NCBI RefSeq assembly: GCF_037975245.1
Contig: NC_092582.1
Location: 18,564,577-18,628,576 of the forward strand
Origin: Apostichopus japonicus
Taxonomy: Eukaryota; Echinodermata; Holothuroidea; Aspidochirotida; Stichopodidae
Direction of reading: 5' to 3'
Length of the DNA stretch: 64,000 nt
The notes beneath the pieces are model-generated. The model did not search any database. It had not been told where the DNA came from and worked only from the letters and a program-made list of their open reading frames with translations. Below are positions 1 to 12,800 of this stretch, piece by piece. The stretch's first letter is position 1; each line of letters starts with the position of its first letter. The position numbers and the translations under genes are program-made.

Positions 1-622
1 ACTACAGGATCAAAAGTGGTTCTGATGACGCTCAGAAATATATAAAAGCAAACTTGTACATGTCTATTTTTGAAGTCACCATTAATTTTTCTTTTCAAAG
101 ACATGAAGGGTTTACATACCTACATATACATGAGACTGAATTTCAGGAAGGGATACAGGGAAGCGAAAGTTTTGCAAAACAAAAAATATCATTACATCTC
201 ACCCGAGTTCAGGGTATATAACTCCAAAAGTCAGTCCATTCTTGTTCCTCAATATGAACTGTTGTGGACTACAAAAAATTTGGTTTCCTCCTGTAAGTTT
301 CCTTAGGTTGAGTAGTAGGGTTTTATGGGTGACTGAGTGCAGTTTCCTTTCCTTAATAAATTTCATTTGCCACTGTTAATCCTCTTTCATCATAGCACTC
401 TTTGGTGGTTAAGTTTGCTCCTTCAACCATGTTGACTTGACCCCTATTCAGCCACTTCCACCTCCCCCCTCCCCAGCCCCACCTCCTCTGGCTGGCATAA
501 CTACTATGTGTAATAATTCCAACAATAAATTGGAGTCCATATTGTATCCAACATTGAGTACAAACCTTTCATCTTTGAACAAAGTCTAATAAACACTGCT
601 CTTTGCCTAAATTTCACTTTAC
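1..622. other. Intron sequence left of hemicentin exon 23
   Basis: No Ig-like frame flanked by splice sites is seen on the minus strand here. It is read as the start of the next hemicentin intron. A pyrimidine-rich patch lies at about 447-490. Confidence 0.5.
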
Positions 623-895
623 CTTGAACATTGACTCTGAAGTTTCGGCTAATGTTGCCTGCTGGGTGTGTGGCGACGCACCGGTATAGACCAGAATCGG
701 AGACCTGGGCCCTGGGAATATCCAACGAATCGGACATCATGAGGATCCTAGGGGTGGTGAAGGAGAGCTGGTGGCCGTCCTTGTACCAGGTGATGGTCGG
801 TGGAGGGTAGCTGTCCACACCACAGGGCAGGGAGATGTCTTGCTTGAGGAGGACCTTGTACTCATTTTCAGCTTCGTTATCAAATTCAGGAGGGA
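623..895 (-). CDS. HMCN1: Hemicentin exon 23: Ig14, last exon in the window
   Basis: Residues 1682-1772 plus one base, phase 1 both ends, acceptor TTTGTAG, donor [26 protein letters not shown] and [13 protein letters not shown] are intact. The phase-1 donor requires a further exon beyond the left edge. Confidence 0.93.
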
Positions 896-3800
896 CTACA
901 AATGGCGGATGGAAGAACAAGAAGAAGAAGAAGAAGAATTATGCGCGGGTGAAACCATTTCACGAGGAGACAAACAGAACGTGATACACCTGAATGGTGC
1001 AACTATGGTACAATGGTGCACCAATGGCGCAGCAATGGTGCAGCAATGGTGCAACTTCATCTGTCATGAATTGTATCACCGTCACTGAGGTGTTGTTTTT
1101 CTTATATTACAATCCCTTCACCTCTTGAGAGAATCCAGCAAAAATAAAATCACCGGTAAAAGTAATTGTTTTGGAAATATTAAGAATTTTTGACAACAAT
1201 TATTGCTGAAAGAGTCGATTTTAGCAATGGCATGTACGGTAGCTATTCTGCAACTTCAGAATATCGCAGGTTCCATTTCCGCTGGCTTCCAAAAACTTGC
1301 TACCTACCTATGTTACCAAACTGCAACTGCATGAAGATAAACACTCTACTGCAAGGGCTATTATACATGCTAACCGTATCAAATGCACTGTGAGAATTAC
1401 AAACCTCATCCTTGAGAGATTTTAGTATTAACTTATCAGAGGGTGGCAAGAAGACAGGAGTATGTCATCATAATAATAATAATATCATAATAATCAGCCG
1501 TTATATTTCCAACGCTTAAGCGACCACAAATGTGGTAGAAACCCGCAGAGGCATATGGATTACAACTTACACGTCGGGTGGCTTCCAATTCAACATTTTA
1601 ACTCAAATTTGGAATCTTTTCAATTTAGAAAGTCATTTCAACATAGACAACAGTCCACAATCTTTGCATAAAGGTGACCATCATTACTAACAGTATTAAG
1701 TAGGGTTTAATTAGAAACAGTATCTTTAAAGTGGAAATCTTGGAGGAGGGGGGAGGGGTGGATGAATAAACGGACAAAATAAGAGAAACATTTCATGGCT
1801 ACCAACCCAGAACGTTAAGATTGATATCCTTCCTAGCGGTCCCAGCAGAGTTAGTAATCAGGCAGCTGTAGGTCCCCGTGTCACTTCGAACCGCCGATGC
1901 GATCCTCAGCGATCCGCTGGGATTGGCAAAGTATCTCACGTCGTCCTCCGTCAGCGGCACGCCGTCCTTCGTCCACACTGTCTTCGGAGGCGGGATGCCA
2001 TCGGCTTCACAGTGGAGGGTGACGGAGTTACGATACAGAACGGTGTAGTCGCTGGGCGTCTCCATGATTTGCGGCGGCACTTTGGGAGACAGATGGGAGA
2101 AAGATGTAGCAAAAGGTTAATGGCACAGACGACGACATCAACTCGAGAAGGAAACTGCCGCATCAGCTACACGTCAGAGAGTGAATGACGCTGCCATGAT
2201 GGAGCAGTGCATCCTGGGTAATACTGGGTAACAAGTTATGAACTTGAAAAACTAACCAATTTATGATGATATTGGTGCAATATGATATGGTTTTAAAGAG
2301 ATAAGGAAGGTTTCTACCTAACTTTCTCTGAGGATGGTTGCTTCGTTTGTCCCACCTGCACTGCCGAGGCAGATGATCTTGTCTTACCTTATATTGTAAT
2401 TCATGTTCCACTAAGGGAGACCTACACAGCTTTCCATTTATTTGGTTAGGAATTGTTGAGGTGAACATCACATCTCCATGAACAATCACCTTATACTCTT
2501 TCTTTTCCCTACCCACCTGACCCTCGACCTTCACACCTGCCCATGCCATCCCCGCCACTTACTTAACCCTTGTGCGACCGAATTTTGGAAATGGGAGACC
2601 GCTTTTCAAAGCTATTTGATTTCTGATTTAAGTCCTCCTCTATCTAGTGGGTTGCATTGTACATTGTACTTTGTCAAGCCTTTAGACAGAAGTAAACTGA
2701 TCTACTTACTCAACACGGTCAGTTCTGTAGTGATGCTAGCGATGCCTGCTTCGTTACCAACGTTGCAAGTGTATTCGCTGGAGTCCTGGTCCTGCAAGCC
2801 GTAGATTGTGAGGGAGCCGTCGGGACTCAGAAAATATTTGAGCCTGTTTTGTGTGTTGACCTTCTCCTCGCCTTTCATCCACATGACGGTCGGCTGAGGG
2901 AAGCCATCGTGCTCGCAGGAGAGACGGACGGCTTCCTCTACGTAGGCCGTCTGTTGTTCTTCACCGGGTACTATTGTCGGTGGAACTAACGAGGAGAGAG
3001 AAATCAATCAATCAAACAATCAATCAATCAAACAATCAATGAGAGACAAGAAAATATGATACTTGTTTCCTTCTGTCATAACTACTTGTTATTTTTTTAT
3101 TTTTTTTTAAATAAAAAATAAAAAAATTCCATCATGAAGTCAAAGAGATGACTCACCTAGCACGACCAACTGGTACATCTTGGTAGCAGTGCCTACAATA
3201 TTAGTGGCGATGCAGGTATAGTAGCCAGCGTCCGAGGGCCTGGTCCGTGAGAGTCTGAGGGTGTTGTCTGGTAAGACCAGGGCAGATGAACTGACGGATA
3301 TGGGCTGATTCTCCACTTCCCAGCTTATCTCTGGTGGTGGAGTGCTGTGGATCTCACAACTCATGTCTGCAGTGTCCCCCATCATCACCTTGACGATCTC
3401 AATGGTGCCATTTGTAACTTTGGGAGGTTCTGTTTAAATGATATGTAATACCATACAGTTTGAAAACATATGAACACCGTGCAGTATGAATGACACAATT
3501 ACCTTGCAGTTTGAGTGTGAAATACAATAAAATTTGTCTGATGTGAATACAATACATTATGTATGATATGAATACCAGACAGGATTTACGACATAAATAC
3601 CCTATAGCCTGTATGATGTGAATACCCTACAGTATGTGAGATGTGATTACCATGCAGTAAGTATGTGATAACCATACAGTATGTATGATGTGAATACCAG
3701 ACAGGATTTACGACATAAATACCATATAGCCTGTATGATGTGAATATCTTACAGTATGTATGATGTGAAAAACATATAGTATGTATGATGTGATTACAAT

Positions 3801-6800
3801 GCAGTAAGTATGTGATAACCATACAGTATGTATGATGTGATTACCATGCAGTATGTATGATGTGAATATCTTACAGTATGTATGATGTGAAAAACATATT
3901 GTATGTATGATGTGATTATAATGCAGTATGTAAAATGTGAATACTATACAGTATGTATGATGTGATCACCATGCAGTATGTACAATGTGAATACCCTAAA
4001 GTATGTATTATTTTACTACCATGCAGTATGTATGATGTGAATACCATAGTGTGTGCGATGTGAAAATCACGTAGCCTGTATAATGTGAATACCAGACAGC
4101 ATTGTATGTTGAAAACCATACAGTATGTACCATGTGAATACCATACTGTATGTATGTGATTACCATGCAGTATTCACAACGTGAATACCCTACAGTATGT
4201 ATTATTTTGCTACCATGCAGTATGTATGTTGTTGAATACCCTACAGTACATTTGTAAACCTTCAACAGGCCATAGAGTTTCACTGCTCATGCTAAGTATA
4301 TCAGATCAGATGCAGTATAAGGTAAGTTCTAGCAACAACAATGAATGCCAAAATCATGCCAATGTTCCCCCCCAAAAAACAAGTTTTTTGCAACATTTCT
4401 ATGGCAATCCAGACATGTTATATTTTTTATATCACTTTGAATCATTATTATACATGTAATATTTATTCATTAAAATTTGAAAATAATATAACTAAATAAC
4501 TGTATAAAGTAAATAAATATATAAGTAAAACAATGATGAACATCCTCTGCGTCTGATAACATACCCACGACATTGATTTCAAACTCGCCGGTAGCCAAAC
4601 CCGCTGGGTTAGATGCACGGCATTCATAGATAGCTGTGTCCTCCACAGATAGGGACAGGATTTCCAGGGAGCCGGTGCTCTCATCGATGGAATACTTGAT
4701 GTTGTTTGGAGAAATGGCTTCATTGTTAATGAACCACTCAATCTCAGGATCCGGGAAGCCTGTCACATCACAGTACAGCATCACGTCCCTGTCCACAAGG
4801 ACATTGTAGGACTGAAACGAGTCGGTGATGTTTGGAGCAACTGTCAGTGCGAAAAAAGCAAAGAAAGACGTTTTTGTCCACATCAACAAAAGAGGGTGTC
4901 GATAGGAAGTAGGTGGTTTATACTTGAACCGAAACCCATAGGTAGTAACTTTCTCAAATCTTTATTCGTCGTGTTTGCCGGTTAAAATGATGACGGCACG
5001 ACTATTTGAGTCAAGAAGACATGGAGACCAGGGATACTGTATTCCTCAAAGTTTAGAGTGATTTTTAGTTAATATAATAGGTGAGACCCAACAAGTAGCT
5101 AGTTGGTGAGCTACTGTAACCGAACAAGTACTAAAACTTATAAACCCACTTGGTATTTCAAATCATATAACACACAGCCCATACCTGAAATGATCAGCTC
5201 TGTGGTCTCAAACAAATGAGAGACAACACGCAAAATTTGAACTATTGGGGTATTTATCTTTAAAGTTGAACTGCAGTAATGATAATTTTCATCGGTACTT
5301 GTTTTACATTTGTTTGGAAACAGAACCGTGTTTTTCTAATATGATGTATTAAGAAAGGAAAGCTTTTATTTTTGGTTCTACCAGAGAGTCATGTAAGCTT
5401 TTAATGGTTGCCAACCTTAGAAGCCAAAAATGGTGGAGAAAATGTTAGTGTGTAATCTCTGGGGCATCAACTTTCCACAAAATAACTTCTAGACCACTGA
5501 AGTCACCATGCAAACGCTTAACTGATATCATCCATCCCTCTTTGAAAAACCTACTTGGCATCCTAAATGCTGTCTAACAAAGGCACACAAAAATTAAAAA
5601 AAGTCCAGAAATGAAAAAGTTCAGATATCTCGTACTAGAGCGTACCTAGAGCCATAACCCTCACATCGTGGTACTGCCATAGCCTCCAGTGGTGCTATTC
5701 ATCTACAACATACAGAGATTTCACAAATTTAAATATTTAAACTACAACACAGGGCTGTACATAACCTGAGAAAAAAAACGCCACCAAAATCTGGCTTTCT
5801 GTTTCTGAAAGTCACTATTGTACACAAAAAAAATACGTTCGCATAGGCAAATCAAGAGCCGAGATTGAGTGAATGTTTTCTCGGTTGAGAGTTTTCTACT
5901 CACTGAATACGCTAACACGTACGACTCTTCTGTCCGCTCCGGCGTCGTTCGTAGCTAAACAAGTGTACGTGCCCTGATCTCCGGGACGAGCATTGCGTAT
6001 GGTGAACGTGCCGCTGTCCTCCTTGACGAACCTTCGTTTGTGGAATTTGACCTTGGTTCCATCCTTCTGCCAACTGATCTCCGGTGCCGGGTTACCGTAG
6101 GCGTTGCACTCCAGGCTCAGCATTTCCCCGACGATGACACTGGCCTCGTCGTCGGCCTCTCTGATTCTCGGGACGACTGACGAAGTGAAACGCAGAGATC
6201 ATTTCAAGAATCGAAACTTGGCCGGGATTCGACATATTTAACTACCACTTACTGTACATTTGATAAATCATTTTTATTAGAGGATGAATATGCAGCCCAT
6301 ATAAGCTGAGGACTCACTGCAACAAGTTTGAGGAAGAAGACCAAATTTTATAACTAGCACTTTTCCAAAATTTTATGAAGCATCACTTAGAATGAGAAAA
6401 ATCACAAAGATGACCCCACTCCATTCCCCTGTATAATTCTAGTGGTCAGAAAATTTGTCTTCGGTAAACACACACATATCCTTAAGTCAAACAGACCATT
6501 CTTCCTCTGGTACTTCGGAATGTTTTTCAGGTATTATCGACAACAAAAAACTGAAACATCCCTTGTGATTCTTGAGGCAGAGTTAATCTTTCCCTTACCG
6601 TGGACCTCGAGCTCCACAATCTTGGTAGTGTTTCCAGCCTGGTTTGTGGCGATGCACACGTAGTAACCCCTGTCGGATTCCTCCACCCTCTGGAAGATCA
6701 GAGATCCGCTGGATGACTGGTAGTAGTTCCTGCCCGAGAAGGGCACCGGCTCGCCGTTCCTGGTCCATCGGATCTCTGACGGGGGGTTGCTCCTGACCAC

Positions 6801-9800
6801 GCAGGGTAGCGTCACCGGGTTGAATTCGGTGGTGTTCAGGGATATGGACGAGTCTGGACCGTCGATGGAAGGAGGAACTGCAAGAATGACGACAGATTTG
6901 GGAGGAAGAAGAAAGAAACGAGAGGTTAAAGAAATGATAAACAGCGAGCGAACGTATTGTGGGTTTCGGTCGTGATCGACTGCAACAGATTTTAAAATTG
7001 TCACAATTTGTCAAATATGACAGAGAGAGAGAGCCTGACAGGAATAATTAACGGCAATTTAATTATTCAAAAGAGATATTCAAATCAAATCTTTCTCCAA
7101 AGAGAAATATTTCTATTTGACTATGTGGGTGGGTGGGTGGACAGCTGGTGGGAATATATGAAGACATGACTGCAAAGATATGAAGCAGAAACACATGGGC
7201 TTTATTCATCTCTTGTAAGACATAAGTTATATACTTTTCACAATTTCCCCAAAGAAGTTGCTTTCTTTCCAGGAGCCGGATATCATTGGGAAACGCAAAC
7301 TTTGCATCTTTGCAAATGACAAGTTGTTCCTTTCTCTAACTTCAGTAACCAAGCTCCAGAGTCATCTTTGCTTTAATAAATCAAATGATCCACTTTAAAG
7401 ATCCATCCGATGATAATGCATCTCCGTTATTACTTACCCAACACGTGCAATGCTATGTCGAGTGACACCTGGCCGGCTGGATTCACCACCTTACAGGTGT
7501 AGGTGCCTCCGTTCTCGCTGGCCGCGAATGGAATGGACAGGGAACCCTGGTCGTTAACAAAGTGGTCGAGTCCGTTGTTTGAGATTGGTTCTCCGTTAAA
7601 TAACCACTGGATCTGCGGTCTGGGGAATCCCTCCGCTGGACAGTTCAGTTGCACCGATTTGGTCTCGATGACCGTGTAGCTCTGCTTTACGTCCTCCAGA
7701 ATTATTGGGGGAACTGTAGAGGATTTTGATGGAGAGAGCATGAAGGTGAACAGCATAGCATTCATGTTTGCCAGCAACAAGCAAAGGTGTCTGTTCTTTC
7801 TGCATCGGTCTGGTAGTACAATTCTTAAAACGAAATTGACGGACGATATGTTTGAATCTACTGTTTTTGCGCCTTTTCTGTACTTAGTGCAAAGCAATTC
7901 GCATCATCTTTTGCTATGTTTTATGTACTTTTTAAGAAGAGCCCACCAAGATGAAAGCCTTGCATGGAAAACAAAACAGCTTAACCCCAGTCACCTTACA
8001 TTGAGACAGTAACTAACCCACATTTGTGACGGTTAACGGGGGGGGGGGAAAAATAAGGACAAAAAAATATAAATTTTCAGTTCATTTTTAAAGTTCATGT
8101 GGCATATGGGCGCCTTCAACAAACATCTTAATGAAGATAAAAAGGTGGAAACCGCCTACTTCATTGACATACCTTGGACGATGAGTTGTGTGGTAACGCT
8201 GGCATTACCGACTTCGTTCGTTGCGATGCATGTGTACCTCCCGCCGTCGCTCACCAGGACACTCTCGATGACCAGACGGCCCTCCTCGAGACGATGCCTG
8301 CCCACCTCAAAGTCCATGGGACTACCATCCCGGTACCATTCGATGCTCGGAGGGGGGTTTCCCATGACGACCTCGCAGAGAAGCGACACTTTGTCGCTGG
8401 CGGTGACGATCTCACGTGGGCTGACCGCACTGATACTCGGTTGGACTAAGTACGAGACAAGACGAAAAAGAACTGCGTAAACAAAAACTGGAGGCAGACA
8501 AAATGACCAGGAGCATTTTGCTTCTTTGTTCTTACTAATTTATTGTTTGTTTGTTTGTTTGGTATGACAGTTCAAGGAAGCATGAAGATGTTCACTTTGT
8601 TTTTCTTTCTTTTTTTGCTAATGTTTCAGCATACAAGTTATCTTCATGGCAGTAAAAACTGCATTTAAGAGCATTTGAGTCTTGCCACGGAAAAAGGTGC
8701 GTCGCAAAAGCTTCTCTTTCGAGAAACATTGAGGAAACCCTTTTGCAATGGATTTGTCTTTATGTATTTATTTTGTCTTCATTCCTCCTCATTTAAACAG
8801 ATATCATTTAATTGTTCTGGAGTAATAAAAACTTCTTACCTAGACCAGTAACTCTCAACTGTGTGACTGCCGTGTCCACACCGAATGCGTTTTCTGCGTG
8901 GCAAATGTACGTCCCTCTGTCGTCAACGGCCAGTTCTGCAATGACAGACAAAAAGAACACAAATCGAGAAATAAAACAATTAAAATTTTTATGTTTTTAT
9001 AAGAGATCCATTCCAAGAGGAGACTTATCAGACTACAGGCTTACTTATACAAAGATATCTGAGGATACTTTACAGAAAAAAAACCGACGTTATCGTCGGA
9101 TGCCGAGGTAAAATCACGTTACCTGGATATTTCATTTATGTCGGGACACATTTAAGATGCAGCATGTGGAAATACGAACCTCAACCTTGCAGTTTACAAA
9201 ACTGATATAGGCACCAACTATTTGATTAAAAATTTACAGTGTTAACATGACTTACTAGGTATGAGTTAGGAAGACATTTGAAGCTTGCCATTATAAAGTG
9301 TTCTTTGATAGCTGACACAGCCAGTTTGATCTTTGTGCAAAATATAAATCGCAAGGGCAACTTGATGATTTCACTTTAATGACCAAAATATGAGGAAATA
9401 CCGATTATAACAGGATACCCTTATTATAAGTTAAAATGACAATCAAAGAAATGCAACTATTAAAACCAATTCTAATTAATGTAATCAAGTGAACATGAGC
9501 ATTAAAGTGAAAATAAAAACAGGTTTTCCTTGTTACCATGAATGACGAGATAACCATTGGGTAAAACATCCATCCTGCTACTCTCTGTGAGGAATCCCTC
9601 CGCTCCTACTTTCTCCCAACGTATAGTGGGCTTAGGGTAACCCTGGGCGAGGCAGGGCAGAGTCACGTTCTGACCGTAGTCATCCCCGGTGTTTCGACTA
9701 GGTGCCAGGATGATCTCAGGTTCAGCTGGACAACACAAATAAGAAGAGTAGAGTTCAGAGGTCAAAGCCATCAGAATTGCCTCCAATTTTATGCTAGATA

Positions 9801-12800
9801 AGTCAAAAATTGGTCACCTACGTCTGATCTAACTGGAAGCATTTCTTAATGAAGGAATCTATCAAGTGGTTATCTTGATTTAACTTGTTGTTTGTCTGTT
9901 TGATAAATATGATCATATGATTATATAATATGTTTGTTTTATATATATGTTAATAATATAATGTGTTTGTCTTGATAAATATGATAATAATATGATTTGT
10001 GGTTGATTAAATCTTGAATTACCTCCGACGAAGAGATTAACGGGCATGGAGTCGCTGCCGGCCTCGTTAGCTGCCACACACATGTACTCTCCCTGGTCGT
10101 AGACGTGGGCGCTCATGATGATCAGGTCACCTTCCTCTGTGACTTCGGTGTAATGGGAGGTGCTGAGGTCCATGTTATTCTTGAACCACATGATCTTTGG
10201 CGGGGGGCTCCCCGTGGCCCTACAGTGGAGGGTTGCCCTCTGATCCGGTGCCACCAAATACTCGTTCTCTCCACGTGTGATGTACGGTACCTCTGAAATT
10301 ATTTAAGAAAATAACACATGGGTGAATTTTTGCATTTCTTGTCACATAACACAATGCCAATACCCACACACCCACCCAACCCCCCAATTTCCGGCTGTCC
10401 CTTCCCCCGATATGTCATCGCTTGTCTTACCTGAGTAGGAGACATAAATGGGTATTTCACTGGCGCCTGCATCGTTTATAGCGTGACAGGTATAGATACC
10501 AGCCAGACTCGGGGTCATACTTCTAAGGAACAGTCTTCCGTCCCCAGAGTCGACCACTCGAGAGTCGTCTGGCAGAGGTAGGCCGTCCTTTGTCCAGGTA
10601 ATCCTGGGTGTTGGTATACCAGTAGCGGTGCAGGTGAGGGTAGTATTGTCCCACGCCATGAAGGTCACATTGGGCTGAGCGGCAAAAGCTTCAGGTGGCT
10701 CTGTAGGAATAGTAGAACATCGGAATTAATTTGAAGCGCTCTACATGTTTCAAAATTCTTATTTTAATATCTAAGTCTGTAACTTTGAAAGATACACATC
10801 TACTCAATCAGTTTTTGTCTTTTCTGTTTTCTTGTCTGTCAAATCATGCATGTATCTCAATAGCGTGAAGCAGCTATGTGTGTGCTTTGTCACAACCTGC
10901 CAGCGATTTAACCTAACCTGCCGAGTGTTATCCAAAATATGTCTAACATAAGACACCCTTCTGGATATCATCAAATGAATGTATATATACATATATACAT
11001 TTAGAATTAAAAATGCTTGTTGAATGAGTGACAATTATTGGACTTCTAGCATATTATAGTGAGGGGATGACCTGTAGATGCCATTTGAACATTGCAAGTC
11101 AAAAGAAAAAGCTCTAGATCTTTCAGTCATGGTGAATACGGCACAAACCTTGAATGAGAAGGGGAACATAGTCAAAGCTGTACCCTCCCTCGTTTCTGGC
11201 GATGCAACGGAATCTCCCGGTATCCTCCTGACGAACGTCCCTGATGATGAGGGACCCGCTTCTCAGGAGATGAACTCTGGTGTTGAGTCGAAGGGAATGC
11301 GAGCTGCCGGGTCTATCCCATGTGACGTTATATGGGACCGTGCTGGATATATCACAAGTCAGAATGGCGTCCAGACCGGGTACCGTCGTCACATTGCTTG
11401 GAGGTAGAATTCTTGGGGGCGGTTCTGTTACGGGAAGCAATAATCAAGAGATGTCACTCCTTGCAAGAAAATTCAACCATGCAAAGTATTTTACAAAATC
11501 TTAAAATCAACTCTTGTTGGTATCAGTACTGTAAGCCTTCTATATGGTCTGTTCGTGCATGGTGACAACATCGTGAATGCAACAGTTAAGGATACATTAA
11601 TTTGGCAAAATTGGCAATTCACAAATTTTGTTCTTTTAACGATATCAAAAAAGTGTTTCTGAAGTCGTTTTAATGACACTAATGACCGAGACTGCAACTG
11701 TAGGTGGTGTATTCATTGAATACTTAGGCACCCTACCTGTGACATCTAGGAATGTGTCCGCTCTACCCATCAAAGGTTTCTCCATGTCCCTGCTGTGTGC
11801 AATACATGAGTAGATACCTTCCACTTGGCTGTGGGCATTACCGACATCATACTCAACGAGGGAACTCTCACTGGTAATGAAAATACAGTAAAAAAATATA
11901 AACCTGAATATGCCAAATACATCATGAGTAAAGGTGATGGCAAGTGATACATCACTGGTAGGGGGTCAAGGGGTCAAGCCCCCTCCCCCCCAGGATGCTT
12001 CGGGGTTTCACCATCTCCAGAACTTATATATCAGCTTCAATTCAGTATATTCTAGTCTAAAGAAGTCAAAAATCTTATGTCACTTTCTGCCAACCATATT
12101 TTTTTCACAATTTCACCTGGGGATGGACCGGGGGTCACTGAACATTTTGGGGGGTTTGTTCTCCACCACCATAACACTGGGGGTGAGAAGGTGGTGAGTT
12201 GATACTATTTGACTAACTTGTACAGATTGTGCAGGGAATTATGCTTCACTCAAATTGATTGGAAGGATCACGGGATAAAAAAGATACTTTATAATAAATA
12301 TTATTTGTTCGTCATTATCATCTGTTATATGACTTTAGAGAGAACAAATTAGAGAGAAGTAACTGTCAAGAAAGCAAACCAGATTTTAAGGAGTTAGTAT
12401 TTATTCTGATGAGTAGTTTTATGATGGTACCTGAACTGATCGGTCATCCCAATCACTTCTTCTCCTTTCCTCCACTCTACGGTAAACGGAAGCATGCTAT
12501 CCACAAAACATCTCAGTGTGGCCATCTTTCCAAAGAATCCTGGTGTCCTAGCTGCCATTCTGGGCAACGGAGCAGCTGAAAATGAAAAAAAAATTGTAAA
12601 GTGCTACTTACTTTACGATTGTATTCACCAGGTTATCAAGGGGAACGCACTTCCAATCAAATGCCACTTTACAAAAAAATTCTGTGAAAAGGAATTTTGC
12701 AATATTCACTTGATCTTCCTCAATTTTTTTTTTTTTAATCCATCTACATCACCAAAGCCAGACAGAGAATATCGAAGACTGTTTATTAAAATTTCCGACA

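Noticed and set aside
3586-4283. Several overlapping 67-91 residue frames
   Set aside because: They are translations of the intronic minisatellite and have no independent evidence.
11226-11255. CTGACGA followed by a stem-like stretch, reminiscent of a hammerhead
   Set aside because: It lies in coding exon 10 and has no GAAA after the stem and no cleavage triplet.
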